A stretch of 64,000 nt of DNA from Streptomyces megasporus (GCF_000718985.1 NZ_JODL01000016.1:62001-126000); one strand, 5' to 3'; positions 35,387-44,145 are shown, counted from the stretch's first letter. A program made the numbers and translations. Notes: a model not told the origin generated them from the sequence alone.

Positions 35387-36895
35387 CTGACTGTCGACCG
35401 CCTCAACGAGCTCATGCTGGTCAGCGCGATCGTCCTGATCGTGGCCGTCGCGGCGGTCCGGCTCTCGTCGCGCACCGGCCTCCCCAGCCTGCTGGTCTAC
35501 CTCGGCATCGGACTCGCCATCGGGCAGGACGGACTCGGGGTCCGGTTCGACGACGCCGAACTGACCCAGGTGCTGGGGTACGCGGCGTTGGTGGTGATCC
35601 TGGCCGAGGGCGGACTGAGCACCAAGTGGCGCGAGATCCGTCCGGTCATGCCCGCCGCCGTCGTGCTCGCGACCGTGGGCGTGGGCGTCAGCGTCGCGAT
35701 CACCGCCGCCGGCGCCCACTATCTGGTGGGGCTCGACTGGCGGTTGGCGTTGATCATGGGTTCGGTGGTGTCCTCCACGGACGCCGCGGCGGTCTTCTCC
35801 GTCCTGCGCAGGATGCCGCTGCCCAGGCGACTGGCCGGGACGGTGGAGGCGGAGTCGGGCTTCAACGATCCGCCCGTGGTCATCCTGGTCGTCGCCTTCT
35901 CCATGGCCGGCCCGTTGGACCCGTGGTACGTCCTGGTCGGCGACATCACCCTGCAGTTGACGATCGGCGTCGTGGTCGGGGTGGTCGTCGGCAGACTCGG
36001 CGAGTACGGACTGCGGCACGTGGCGCTGCCCGCCTCCGGCCTCTACCCGACCGCGGTGATGGCACTGTGCGTCCTGGCGTACGCCGGGGGCGCACTGGCG
36101 CAGGGCAGCGGCTTCCTGGCGACGTACATCTGCGGGATCATCCTCGGCAACGCCACGCTGCCGCACCGTCCGGCCACCCGGGGCTTCGCCGACGGGATGG
36201 CGTGGATCGCGCAGATCGGCCTGTTCGTGCTGCTCGGTCTGCTGGCCACCCCGTCGGAGTTGCTGGACGACTTCGGGACCGCGTTGATCATCGGACTGGT
36301 GTTGACGCTGGTCGCCCGCCCGGTGTCGGTGGTGCTGTGCACGCTCCCCTTCCGACTGCCCTGGCGGGACCGGGCGCTGCTGTCGTGGGCGGGACTGCGC
36401 GGCGCGGTGCCGATCATCCTGGCGACGATCCCCCTGGCCAGTCCGGGCCGGGACAGCGACCGGATCTTCAACATCGTCTTCGTCCTGGTCGTCGTCTTCA
36501 CCCTGATCCAGGGGCCGAGTCTGCCGTGGGTGACCCGCAGGCTGGGCCTGGCCAGGGGGGAGAGAACGACGGACCTGGACATCGAGTCGGCCCCGCTGGA
36601 GCGGCTGCGCGGCCATCTGATCTCCGTCGGCATCCCCGAGGGATCGCGGATGCACGGTGTGGAGGTCGCCGAACTCCGGCTGCCGAAGGGCGCGGCCGTC
36701 ACCCTGGTCGTGCGGGAGGGCGACAGCTTCGTGCCGACGCCCACGACCGTGCTGCGGCACGGCGACGAACTGCTGGTCGTCACCACCGACGCGGTGCGGG
36801 AGGCCACCGAGAGGCGGCTGGTGGCCGTGGGCCGGGGCGGCAAGCTGGCCGGCTGGCTGGGGACGGGCAGTTCGGCGCTGAGGCGCGGACACTGA
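35387..36895 (+). CDS. CPA1-family potassium (sodium)/proton antiporter with C-terminal RCK domain, probable CTG start
   Basis: This is a cation/proton antiporter of about 502 residues with about 12 membrane helices. The ion-binding region reads SVVSSTDAAAVFSVLRR with ESGFNDPPVVILVV, and the conserved arginine helix WAGLRGAVPIILATIPLA is present. A TrkA-C/RCK_C-like domain (residues 400-480) follows and probably binds a nucleotide. The first ATG in frame is at 35414, but it lacks a ribosome binding site. A CTG nine codons upstream (35387) has AAGGA at ideal spacing and adds TVDRLNEL, which looks like the usual family N-terminus. CTG is therefore my preferred start. Confidence 0.88.
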   Translation: MTVDRLNELMLVSAIVLIVAVAAVRLSSRTGLPSLLVYLGIGLAIGQDGLGVRFDDAELTQVLGYAALVVILAEGGLSTKWREIRPVMPAAVVLATVGVGVSVAITAAGAHYLVGLDWRLALIMGSVVSSTDAAAVFSVLRRMPLPRRLAGTVEAESGFNDPPVVILVVAFSMAGPLDPWYVLVGDITLQLTIGVVVGVVVGRLGEYGLRHVALPASGLYPTAVMALCVLAYAGGALAQGSGFLATYICGIILGNATLPHRPATRGFADGMAWIAQIGLFVLLGLLATPSELLDDFGTALIIGLVLTLVARPVSVVLCTLPFRLPWRDRALLSWAGLRGAVPIILATIPLASPGRDSDRIFNIVFVLVVVFTLIQGPSLPWVTRRLGLARGERTTDLDIESAPLERLRGHLISVGIPEGSRMHGVEVAELRLPKGAAVTLVVREGDSFVPTPTTVLRHGDELLVVTTDAVREATERRLVAVGRGGKLAGWLGTGSSALRRGH

Positions 36896-37216
36896 CCGTG
36901 CGCGCGCCGACCGTGCCGGGCACTCGCGCGGTGTCACAGAGGTCGTCGCGCCACGCGTCATGCGCCAGGAATCGCGTCAGAGGTCACATCGGGGGTCGCG
37001 CCGGAGGTCAGGGGCGCCGTTGCGGCGATCCGTTAACCTGTGGGCGTACGTTTGTCCGACTTCCGGTGTTTCGACTCCGCCTGATGCAGGGCCGGCGCGA
37101 CCGTCAGGCTGATCACACGCCACGGCCACGCGCGACGAGGACGGCCTTCGGCGTGCCCCGCCGCACCCGTCGTGCGGCGCCGGCGGCGCGCTACCAGGTG
37201 GCAGAAAGGTCAGGTC
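36896..37216 (+). other. Intergenic region upstream of the MFS transporter gene
   Basis: This 321-nt gap shows no coding pattern. It contains a TAACCT -10-like box near 37034 (GTTAACCTGTGGG), which could be the promoter of the MFS gene with a leader of about 170 nt. Nothing else stands out. Confidence 0.4.
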
Positions 37217-38542
37217 GTGACCACCACGGTCACTTCCTCGGTCCCTCCCGCGCCCGACGGCTCCGGCCGGAAGCCCGGCTACCGCGAGTTGTTGCGCACC
37301 CCCGGTGCGTGGACGTTCCTGCTGCCCGGCTTCCTGGCCCGCCAGCCCTTCGCGATGCTGACGCTCGGCATCGTGCTGCTGGTCGAGCACACCACCGGTT
37401 CGTTCGGCGTCGCGGGCGCGGTGTCCGCCACGACCGGTGTCTCGATGGCCCTGTTCGCGCCGCGCAGCGGCAGGCTCGCCGACCGCTTCGGCCAGCGCGC
37501 CGTCCTGCTGCCCGGCGTCGTGCTGCACGCCCTCTCCGTCGGCCTGCTGGTCACCCTCGCCCTGTCACGGGCGCCGCTGTGGGCGCTGCTGCTCGTCGCC
37601 GTGCCGGCCGGTGCCTCGGTGCCGCAGGTGGGCCCGATGGTGCGGGCCCGCTGGGCGCACCTGCTCGGCGGCGGACGGGGGGACGGGACGGACCGCACCC
37701 GGCTGCTGCCGACGGCCGCCGCGCTGGAATCGGTCACCGACGAGCTGACCTTCGTCATCGGCCCGGTCCTGACCACCGCGCTGTGCACCACCGTGCACCC
37801 GGCCGCCGGGCTGGTCGCGGAGGCCGCCCTGACCGCGGTCGGCGGCCTGATCTTCGCGGCACAGCACCGCACCCAGCCCCCGGCGCACCGCCGCCGGCGG
37901 GCGAAGGGCGAACGGCACGCGTCGGCGCTGTCGGTGCCGGGCGTGCGGGTGCTGGTCGTCGCCCTCCTGGGCATCGGCGCGGTCTTCGGCGGGATGCAGG
38001 TGTCGCTGGCCGCCTTCACCGAGGCCATCGGCCGGCCCGGCATCAACGGCGTGCTGTACGGGACCTTCGCCGCGGGCAACATGCTCGCCGGTCTCGTCTA
38101 CGGCGCCCTCTCCTGGCGGTCGTCCCTCCGACGGCGGCTGCTGGTGGCGTACGGGCTGCTGACGCTGGCCACCGCGCCGCTGTGGGCGGTGGACTCGGTG
38201 CTGCTGCTGGCCGCTCTCGGCCTGCTGACCGGCGCGGGCATCGGTCCGAGCCTGATCACCGGTTTCACACTGGTGGAGCGGCTGACACCGCCCGCCCTGC
38301 GCACCGAGGCGTTCACCTGGCTGACCGGCGCGGTCGCGCTGGGGCAGGCCGGGGCCGCCACGGCGGCCGGGCGACTGGCGGACGGTTTCGGGGCGAGCGC
38401 CGGCTTCGCGGTGCCGCTGGTCGCGACGGCCCTGGCCCTGGTGGTCGTGACGGCGCTGCGCGGCCTGCTGGTGCCCCCGTCCGGCACGTCCGAGTCCGCG
38501 GCGCCCGACTCCTCCGGACGGAGGACAGCGGGCGGAGCGTGA
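37217..38542 (+). CDS. MFS transporter
   Basis: A 441-residue major facilitator with about 12 membrane helices and the loop 2-3 signature MALFAPRSGRLADRFGQRAVLL (GxLaDrxGxr). The central loop is basic (HRTQPPAHRRRRAKGERHA). It belongs to the drug/sugar-efflux-like group common in Streptomyces; the substrate is unknown. GTG 37217 is preceded by AAAGG at good spacing, whereas the frame opens further upstream into an Arg-rich stretch unlikely to be translated. Confidence 0.88.
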   Translation: MTTTVTSSVPPAPDGSGRKPGYRELLRTPGAWTFLLPGFLARQPFAMLTLGIVLLVEHTTGSFGVAGAVSATTGVSMALFAPRSGRLADRFGQRAVLLPGVVLHALSVGLLVTLALSRAPLWALLLVAVPAGASVPQVGPMVRARWAHLLGGGRGDGTDRTRLLPTAAALESVTDELTFVIGPVLTTALCTTVHPAAGLVAEAALTAVGGLIFAAQHRTQPPAHRRRRAKGERHASALSVPGVRVLVVALLGIGAVFGGMQVSLAAFTEAIGRPGINGVLYGTFAAGNMLAGLVYGALSWRSSLRRRLLVAYGLLTLATAPLWAVDSVLLLAALGLLTGAGIGPSLITGFTLVERLTPPALRTEAFTWLTGAVALGQAGAATAAGRLADGFGASAGFAVPLVATALALVVVTALRGLLVPPSGTSESAAPDSSGRRTAGGA

Positions 38543-38650
38543 CACGTGGTGAGGGTCACCGTCCCCCCGGCTCCGGTGGACTAAGCCGCCGGAATGCTGC
38601 ACCATGGTGCGTCGTTAGCACTCCACGAGTAAGAGTGCCAGGAGGAGCAA

Positions 38651-38926
38651 GTGCCGACCTATCAGTACCAGTGCACCGAGTGCGGCGAGGGCCTGGAAGC
38701 GGTTCAGAAGTTCACCGATGACGCGCTCACCGAGTGCCCGAGCTGCGAGGGACGCCTGAAGAAGGTGTTCTCGGCGGTCGGCATCGTCTTCAAGGGCTCC
38801 GGCTTCTACCGGAACGACAGTCGTGGTTCCACGTCGAGCGGCTCGTCTTCGTCGTCCTCGTCCTCGAAGAGCGAGAGCTCGTCCTCGTCCGGCGACTCGT
38901 CCAAGGCCGGTTCCTCGGCCGCCTGA
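38651..38926 (+). CDS. FmdB-family zinc ribbon protein
   Basis: A 91-residue protein with an N-terminal zinc ribbon (MPTYQYQCTECGEGLEAVQKF ... LTECPSCEGRLKKVF) of two CxxC pairs. A FKGSGFYRNDSR segment and a Ser-rich tail (about 25 serines) follow. Function is unknown; FmdB proteins are proposed regulators. AGGAGG-like AGGAGGAGC lies upstream of the GTG start. A perfect 16-bp terminator follows at 38981. Confidence 0.93.
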   Translation: MPTYQYQCTECGEGLEAVQKFTDDALTECPSCEGRLKKVFSAVGIVFKGSGFYRNDSRGSTSSGSSSSSSSSKSESSSSSGDSSKAGSSAA

Positions 38927-38980
38927 CCTTCCGTCTCCGGGGCCGGCCCCGGCACGTTCGCCGAACCCGAAAGCATGCGA

Positions 38981-39016
38981 CGAACCCCGTCGGGACGCAT
39001 GTCCCGACGGGGTTCG
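38981..39016 (+). terminator. Terminator after the FmdB gene
   Basis: A perfect 16-bp stem (38981-38996 with 39001-39016) with a GCAT loop. Its right arm reaches to within 6 nt of the -10 box of the next gene, so termination and initiation are nearly adjacent. Confidence 0.85.
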
Positions 39017-39034
39017 CGGGCTAGGGTGACGGCC

Positions 39035-39865
39035 ATGAGCGCACAGGCGGAGATAGGCGTCATCGGCGGGTCCGGGTTCTACTCGTTCCTGGACGACGTG
39101 ACGGAGATCACGGTCGAGACCCCCTACGGCGATCCCAGCGACTCGCTCTTCCTCGGGGAGGTCGCCGGGCGGCGGGTGGCCTTCCTGCCGCGGCACGGAC
39201 GCAAGCACCACCTGCCCCCACACAAGATCAACTACCGCGCCAACCTGTGGGCCCTGCGCTCCGTCGGTGTGCGCCAGGTGCTGGGGCCGTGCGCGGTGGG
39301 CGGCCTGCGCCCCGAGTACGGGCCGGGCACGCTGGTCGTCCCGGACCAGGTCGTGGACCGCACCAAGGCGCGCGTCCAGACGTACTACGACGGCGAGGCC
39401 CTGGCCGACGGCTCGGTCCCCAACGTGCTCCACCTGACCTTCGCCGACCCCTACTGCGAGACGGGGCGGAAGGCCGCGATCGCCGCGGCGCGCGGACGCG
39501 ACTGGGAGCCGGTGGACGGCGGCACGCTGGTGGTGATCGAGGGGCCGCGCTTCTCGACCCGCGCGGAGTCCCGCTGGCACGCGGCACAGGGCTGGTCGGT
39601 GGTCGGGATGACCGGGCACCCCGAGGCGGTCCTCGCCCGTGAACTCGCCCTCTGCTACACCTCGATCAACCTGGTCACCGACCTGGACGCCGGCGCGGAG
39701 ACCGGTGAGGGCGTCTCCCACGAGGAGGTCCTGAGAGTCTTCGCCGAGAACGTCGGACGGCTGCGCGAGGTACTCTTCGACGCCGTGGCGGCCCTGCCGG
39801 TGGAGCGGTCCTGCGCGTGCGCGACGGCGCTGGACGGAATGGACCCGGGGATCGCGCTTCCGTAG
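39035..39865 (+). CDS. mtnP: S-methyl-5'-thioadenosine phosphorylase
   Basis: MTAP splits methylthioadenosine into adenine and methylthioribose-1-phosphate for methionine salvage. The 276-residue protein has GVIGGSGFYSFL, the phosphate/substrate block RHGRKHHLPPHKINYRANLWALRSVGV, and the C-terminal GMTGHPEAVLARELALCYTSINLVTDLDAG. A TAGGGT box (39022-39027) ends 7 nt before the ATG, which predicts a leaderless mRNA; the AGGGTG could also serve as a weak ribosome binding site. The strong terminator just upstream isolates it from the FmdB gene. Confidence 0.93.
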   Translation: MSAQAEIGVIGGSGFYSFLDDVTEITVETPYGDPSDSLFLGEVAGRRVAFLPRHGRKHHLPPHKINYRANLWALRSVGVRQVLGPCAVGGLRPEYGPGTLVVPDQVVDRTKARVQTYYDGEALADGSVPNVLHLTFADPYCETGRKAAIAAARGRDWEPVDGGTLVVIEGPRFSTRAESRWHAAQGWSVVGMTGHPEAVLARELALCYTSINLVTDLDAGAETGEGVSHEEVLRVFAENVGRLREVLFDAVAALPVERSCACATALDGMDPGIALP

Positions 39866-40010
39866 CCGCCGGCCCGTCTCCGTCCCCGCGTCCCCGTCCG
39901 TCCCCACGTCCCTCCCGCCGTTCGGGTCGTCGTCCGCCGCGAGTAAGGGGGACGAGCGGAGGGGGTGCGCGAGGCGGAGGGGGCGGGTGAGGCCCGAGTG
40001 GGTGACGGAG

Positions 40011-40019
40011 TTGTCCACA
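40011..40019 (+). promoter_or_regulatory. Perfect DnaA box upstream of the SAF-domain gene
   Basis: TTGTCCACA is the preferred Streptomyces DnaA 9-mer. It is followed at once by GTGGACGATCCACAG, a small dyad containing a second partial box. It lies about 85 nt before the CpaB-like gene. Confidence 0.45.
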
Positions 40020-40103
40020 GGCGGTGGACGATCCACAGGCCCCGGCGGATTCTCGTCGCACCGGACACCGTGGAGGGGTTTCCACCACGAGGCGGTGATC
40101 CCG

Positions 40104-40772
40104 ATGTCCTGTCCCCCCTTTCCCTCTTCTCCCTCCCTCTCCCGTTCCTCCCCTCCCGCTTCCTCCGTTCCTCCTCCGCCCCCTCCGGCCTCCTGCCCTC
40201 CACCGACCTGCTCCGTCCCGGAGTTCGAGCCGGTGCGCACGAGGCGCGGACGCCTCGGTTCGCTGCGGGGCGCGGGGCCTCGGGCGGTGGCCGTGTCCCT
40301 GGCCGTCGCCGCCGTGGCGGCCATGGCCTGGGAGCCTTCGGGAAGACCGGACGGGGAGCGCACCCCTCCAGTGGCCCGGTCCGCGGTCGAGCGGGCACCG
40401 GCTCCCGCGTCCGCGTCGACGTCCCCGCCGCCCCGACCCTCGCCCCGGGGCGACGCCATGACCGTCGAGGCCCCGGTGCGGATTCCGGACGCGGCGGTGG
40501 TGCGGCTGCTGCGCCCGGGGGACCGGGTGGACGTCCTGGCGACCGCTCCCCCCGACGGGCACTCCGCGTCGGCGGGGGCGGACACCCCCGCCGACCGCGC
40601 GCGGATCGTCGCCCGAAACGTACGGGTGGCCGCCGTACCCGCCCCCGACGACGCGACAGGCCCGTCCGGCGAGGAGACCGGGGCGCTGGTGGTGCTCTCG
40701 GTGTCCCGTCCGACGGCGGTGCGGCTCGCCGGCGCCGCGGCGCACTCCCGGCTGGCCGTGACGCTGTGCTGA
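40104..40772 (+). CDS. SAF-domain (CpaB/RcpC-like) protein
   Basis: This protein of about 222 residues starts with a Ser/Pro-rich stretch and has one membrane helix (AVAVSLAVAAVAAMAWEP). It ends with a SAF-like domain (VRIPDAAVVRLLRPGDRVDVLATAPPDG ... ARNVRVAAVP ... ALVVLSVSRPTAVRLAGAAAHSRLAVTLC). CpaB/RcpC proteins are periplasmic parts of Flp/Tad pilus systems, but no tad genes are nearby, so its role may be separate. The start may also be GTG 40095. A perfect DnaA box lies upstream. mscL follows after about 195 nt. Confidence 0.7.
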   Translation: MSCPPFPSSPSLSRSSPPASSVPPPPPPASCPPPTCSVPEFEPVRTRRGRLGSLRGAGPRAVAVSLAVAAVAAMAWEPSGRPDGERTPPVARSAVERAPAPASASTSPPPRPSPRGDAMTVEAPVRIPDAAVVRLLRPGDRVDVLATAPPDGHSASAGADTPADRARIVARNVRVAAVPAPDDATGPSGEETGALVVLSVSRPTAVRLAGAAAHSRLAVTLC

Positions 40773-40967
40773 CCGTCGACGAGCGGACGGGCACGGACAA
40801 GCGGACGGACGCGCTGCGGCCGAGCCCGTCGCTCCCGTCCTCGGCCCTCCTCCCGTCCCCTCGGGTCCCGTCCCCTCGGGATTGGACAGCCCGCGCGGTG
40901 CTCGTGCAGCGTGTGCTGCGTTCTTCCGACGGTGGTCGGTGTGCGTGTCGTGCAGAGAGGCAGTCCG

Positions 40968-41525
40968 TTGAGCGAGAAGCAGGGTGTCCTGGCCGGGTTC
41001 AAGGCCTTCCTGATGCGGGGCAACGTGGTCGAACTGGCCGTTGCCGTCGTCGTCGGAGCCGCCTTCACCAAGATCGTGAACACGGTGGTGGAAGGCGTCA
41101 TCAACCCGGTGGTCGGCTCCATCGGCCCCAAGGACCTGGAGCGCTATCAGTCCTGCATCCAGGGCCCGTGCACCTTCGACAAGACGGGCGCGGCCGTCGA
41201 CGGCATCACGATCAAGTGGGGCTCGGTGTTGAGCGCCTCGCTGACCTTCCTGATCACCGCGGCGGTCGTGTACTTCCTCATGATCCTCCCGATGAACAAG
41301 CTCAAGGAACGCCTGGACGCCAAGGACGCGGCGGAGGCGGCCGCGAACCCGGTCCAGAAGACCGAGGTGGAGCTGCTCACGGAGATCCGCGACGCGCTGC
41401 TCGCCGCCCGGCGCGAGGGCGACGGCGCGGCGAGCGCCGCCGTCCTGACCGCTCAGCGCAAGGTCTCCGACGGCGGTCCGCAGCCCGGCTCCGGGGGATC
41501 TTCGGGGGCCTCCGGACAGCGGTGA
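40968..41525 (+). CDS. mscL: Large-conductance mechanosensitive channel
   Basis: MscL opens under membrane tension to release solutes on osmotic downshock. The protein has the N-terminal helix SEKQGVLAGFKAFLMRGNVVELAVAVVVGAAF leading into TM1, and TM2 LTFLITAAVVYFLMILPMNKLKE. At about 185 residues it is longer than E. coli MscL (136) because of a periplasmic loop with two Cys (YQSCIQGPCTF) and a long cytoplasmic tail. The start is probably TTG 40968, with AGAGGC at good spacing; no ATG lies near the conserved N-terminus. Confidence 0.94.
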   Translation: MSEKQGVLAGFKAFLMRGNVVELAVAVVVGAAFTKIVNTVVEGVINPVVGSIGPKDLERYQSCIQGPCTFDKTGAAVDGITIKWGSVLSASLTFLITAAVVYFLMILPMNKLKERLDAKDAAEAAANPVQKTEVELLTEIRDALLAARREGDGAASAAVLTAQRKVSDGGPQPGSGGSSGASGQR

Positions 41526-41580
41526 CGCCGTGTGGCGCGCCGCCGCACGGGCACTGCGCGAGCGGTGCGTCTCATGCGTC

Positions 41581-41775
41581 TCAGAGGTGGTGCGGAGGCT
41601 TCTCGTCCAGGAAGCGGGCCAGGTCGGCCGCTCCACCGACGTTCCCCGTCCCCGGCCTCTCGCCCCAGCCGCGGTCGGTGTCGTCCGTCGACGGCAGGCT
41701 CAGCGGATCGGCGAAGTCCAGCGCGGCGGCCGGGTCACGGTGCCCGGAGGCCTCGGGGATGGCGGGATCGTCCAT
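41581..41775 (-). CDS. Small conserved-type Streptomyces protein (64 aa)
   Basis: A 64-residue acidic protein, MDDPAIPEASGHRDPAAALD... ending ARFLDEKPPHHL. The xDKPPHH-type C-terminus is a pattern I associate with small Streptomyces proteins of unknown function. It has no membrane segment. A TACCCT box ends 6 nt before the ATG, so a leaderless mRNA is predicted. It is divergent from the P1 peptidase gene, only 50 nt away, and convergent with mscL. Function unknown. Confidence 0.6.
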   Translation of the reverse strand: MDDPAIPEASGHRDPAAALDFADPLSLPSTDDTDRGWGERPGTGNVGGAADLARFLDEKPPHHL

Positions 41776-41825
41776 ACCCCCAGGGTACGGCGACACGGGC
41801 CCGCCCCCGCGGGATCATGGTCGCC

Positions 41826-42860
41826 ATGGACGCACTGACGGACGTACGGGGCATACGGGTCGGCCACGCCCAGCGCGGCGGCGACGGTTGGCTGACGGGC
41901 ACGACCGTGGTCCTCGCCCCGGAGGGTGGGGCGACGGCCGCCGTGGACGTGCGGGGCGGTGGCCCCGGCACCCGGGAGACCGACGCCCTGGACCCTCGCA
42001 ACCTGGTGCAGCGCATCGACGCCGTGGTGCTGACCGGGGGCAGCGCCTTCGGCCTGGACGCGGCCTGCGGAGTGGTGGACTGGCTGGAGGAGCGGGGCCG
42101 TGGCTTCCCCGTCGGCCCCGCTCCGGAACAGGTGGTGCCCGTGGTGCCGGCCGCCTGTCTCTTCGACCTCGGCCGCGGTGGCTCCTGGCGGGCGCGGCCG
42201 GATGCCGCGCTCGGCCGCGAGGCGGTCGAGGCCGCCGCCCGTACGACGCTCGGAGCCCCGGTCCCCCAGGGCAACGTCGGGGCCGGGACGGGAGCGGTGG
42301 CGGGCGGCCTCAAGGGTGGGGTCGGCACCGCGAGCACCGTCCTGCCGTCGGGGACGACCGTGGGCGCGTTGGCCGTGGTCAACGCGGTGGGTTCGGTCTT
42401 CGACCCGGCGACGGGCGCGCTCTACGGCGAGCTGTACGGCGGCCGTACGCCCCCGCCCTCCGAGGCCGAGCACGCCGAGGCACAGCGGCGTCTGGCCGCG
42501 GCGCGGGAGGAGTCGGAGCGCCGATCGGCCGCCTCCGTGCGTCCGCCGCTCAACACCACGCTGGCCGTGGTGGCCACCGACGCCGACCTCTCCCCGGCCC
42601 AGGCCCAGAAGCTGGCGGGCACCTCCCACGACGGGCTGGCCCGTGCCGTCCGTCCGGTGCATCTGCTCAACGACGGCGACACCGTCTTCGCCCTGGCCAC
42701 CGGCGCGCGCCCGGCGGAACCGGGGGAGATCAACGACGTGCTGGCCGCCGGCGCCGACACCCTGACGCGGGCGGTGGTGAAAGCCGTGCGGGCGGCGGAG
42801 GGCGTGGACGGGCCGGGCGGGGTCTTCCCCTCGTACCGCGACCTCTACGGCGGTCCCTGA
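41826..42860 (+). CDS. P1-family (DmpA-like) aminopeptidase
   Basis: This 344-residue Ntn-fold peptidase self-cleaves into two chains. It has TDVRGIRVGHAQ, VVLTGGSAFGLDAACGVVDWLEE, GAGTGAVAGGLKGGVGTAST and the cleavage/nucleophile site RPPLNTTLAVVATDADL, where the Thr in NTT is expected to become the N-terminal nucleophile. Relatives release D- or L-amino acids or beta-amino acids from small peptides. ATG 41826 fits the family N-terminus; ATG 41817 is an alternative three codons upstream. It is followed by tandem 12-bp repeats and a terminator. Confidence 0.9.
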   Translation: MDALTDVRGIRVGHAQRGGDGWLTGTTVVLAPEGGATAAVDVRGGGPGTRETDALDPRNLVQRIDAVVLTGGSAFGLDAACGVVDWLEERGRGFPVGPAPEQVVPVVPAACLFDLGRGGSWRARPDAALGREAVEAAARTTLGAPVPQGNVGAGTGAVAGGLKGGVGTASTVLPSGTTVGALAVVNAVGSVFDPATGALYGELYGGRTPPPSEAEHAEAQRRLAAAREESERRSAASVRPPLNTTLAVVATDADLSPAQAQKLAGTSHDGLARAVRPVHLLNDGDTVFALATGARPAEPGEINDVLAAGADTLTRAVVKAVRAAEGVDGPGGVFPSYRDLYGGP

Positions 42861-42880
42861 CCCCATCCTCGACAGGGCCC

Positions 42881-42940
42881 GAACGCAACCCCGAACGCAA
42901 CCCCGAACGCAACCTCGGACGCGACCCCGAACGCGACAGA
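42881..42940. repeat. Five tandem 12-bp repeats
   Basis: Units starting at 42881, 42893, 42905, 42917 and 42929 follow GAACGCAACCCC; the first two are identical and the rest diverge step by step. They lie between the convergent P1 peptidase and hrdD genes, directly before a terminator hairpin. Confidence 0.85.
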
Positions 42941-42969
42941 GCCCCGGGCACTCGAAAGTGCGCCGGGGC
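42941..42969. terminator. Terminator between the P1 peptidase gene and hrdD
   Basis: GCCCCGG...CAC (42941-42951) pairs with GTG...CCGGGGC (42958-42969) around TCGAAA, with a small internal bulge. It can act on both convergent genes. Confidence 0.65.
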
Positions 42970-43040
42970 CCTGGTTCCGGGGGCGGTGCGGTACGGCGGC
43001 GGTACGTCTCGGCACGGCCTCCCCACCGTGCCGGTCCGGC

Positions 43041-44057
43041 TCACGCCGCCGCGTCGAAGCCCGTGTCACGAGCCATCTTCTTCAGTTCCAGCAGGGCGTG
43101 CTTCTCGATCTGGCGGATGCGTTCCCGCGTCAGGCCGTGCTGCTTGCCCACCTCGGTCAGCGTGCGCTCGCGCCCGTCCTCGATGCCGTAGCGCGCCCGG
43201 ATGATGGAGGCGGTGCGGTCGTCGAGCCGTCCGATCATGTCCTCCAGCTCCTCACGCCGCAGCATCACGAGCACGGAGTCCTCCGGCGAGGTCGCGGAGG
43301 TGTCCTCCAGCAGGTCGCCGAACTGCGTCTCGCCCTCGTCGTCCACGGACATGTTGAGGCTGACCGGATCGCGCGCCCAGTCCAGTACGTCGATGACGCG
43401 CTCGGCCGTCGAACCCAGCTCCTTGGCGATCTCGGCGGGCTCCGGGTCACGTCCGTGCTCGCGGTTGAACTCCCGCTGCACACGGCGGATGCGGCCCAGC
43501 TCCTCCACCAGGTGGACGGGGAGCCGGATCGTGCGCGACTGGTCGGCGATCGACCGCGTGATGGCCTGGCGGATCCACCACGTCGCGTACGTGGAGAACT
43601 TGAAGCCCTTGCGGTAGTCGAACTTCTCGACGGCGCGCACCAGGCCCGCGTTCCCCTCCTGGATCAGGTCCAGCAGCGGCAGACCGCTGCGGGGGTAGCG
43701 CCGCGCGACGGCGACGACCAGACGGAGGTTGGAACGGATGAAGACGTCCTTGGCGCGTTCGCCCTCGGCGGCTATCGCCTCCAGCTCCTCACGGGAAGCG
43801 GTCGCGCTCGGCGAGTCCTCGGAGACGGGTTCGACCTCTCCGTCGAGAAGCTGCCGGGCGTACACGCCCGCCTCGATCGCGAGCGAGAGTTCGACCTCCT
43901 TCGCCGCGTCCAGCAGCGGAGTGCGGGCGATCTCGTCGAGGTACATGCCGACCAGGTCCCGGTCCGCGACATCCCCGGATGACGAGGTACGTACAGTGCG
44001 TGCCTCGTCAGCGCCCTTGGTATCGGCCTGACGACGGGCGACGGCACGGGTTGCCAT
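43041..44057 (-). CDS. hrdD: Group 2 RNA polymerase sigma factor HrdD
   Basis: HrdD is a non-essential principal-like sigma factor of Streptomyces. The 338-residue protein has region 1.2 (RDLVGMYLDEIARTPLL), 2.1-2.4 (NLRLVVAVARRYPRSGLPLLDLIQEGNAGLVRAVEKFDYRKGFKFSTYATWWIRQAI), region 3 and 4.2 (RTLTEVGKQHGLTRERIRQIEKHALLELKK). The start MATRAVARRQ and end ARDTGFDAAA match the S. coelicolor HrdD ends as I recall them. It lacks the long N-terminus of HrdB. The ATG has AGGGAG upstream, and a perfect SigR-type promoter lies about 90 nt before it, so thiol-oxidative stress should induce it. Confidence 0.93.
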   Translation of the reverse strand: MATRAVARRQADTKGADEARTVRTSSSGDVADRDLVGMYLDEIARTPLLDAAKEVELSLAIEAGVYARQLLDGEVEPVSEDSPSATASREELEAIAAEGERAKDVFIRSNLRLVVAVARRYPRSGLPLLDLIQEGNAGLVRAVEKFDYRKGFKFSTYATWWIRQAITRSIADQSRTIRLPVHLVEELGRIRRVQREFNREHGRDPEPAEIAKELGSTAERVIDVLDWARDPVSLNMSVDDEGETQFGDLLEDTSATSPEDSVLVMLRREELEDMIGRLDDRTASIIRARYGIEDGRERTLTEVGKQHGLTRERIRQIEKHALLELKKMARDTGFDAAA

Positions 44058-44145
44058 GCGTACTCCCTTACGAGTGGTCTACAACTGGTCGGTGGCGGTC
44101 CGGCCACCCGGCGTCTCCTCACCCGGGTGCCCGCTCCGAAGGAAA

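Noticed and set aside
39675..41636. Long minus-strand open frames over mtnP, the SAF gene and mscL
   Set aside because: The plus-strand products match known families; the minus-strand translations are low-complexity shadows.
44058..44100. Possible DasR (dre) site TGGTCTACAACTGG in the hrdD leader
   Set aside because: Only the left half TGGTCTA matches; the right half lacks GACCA, and the dyad symmetry is lost.
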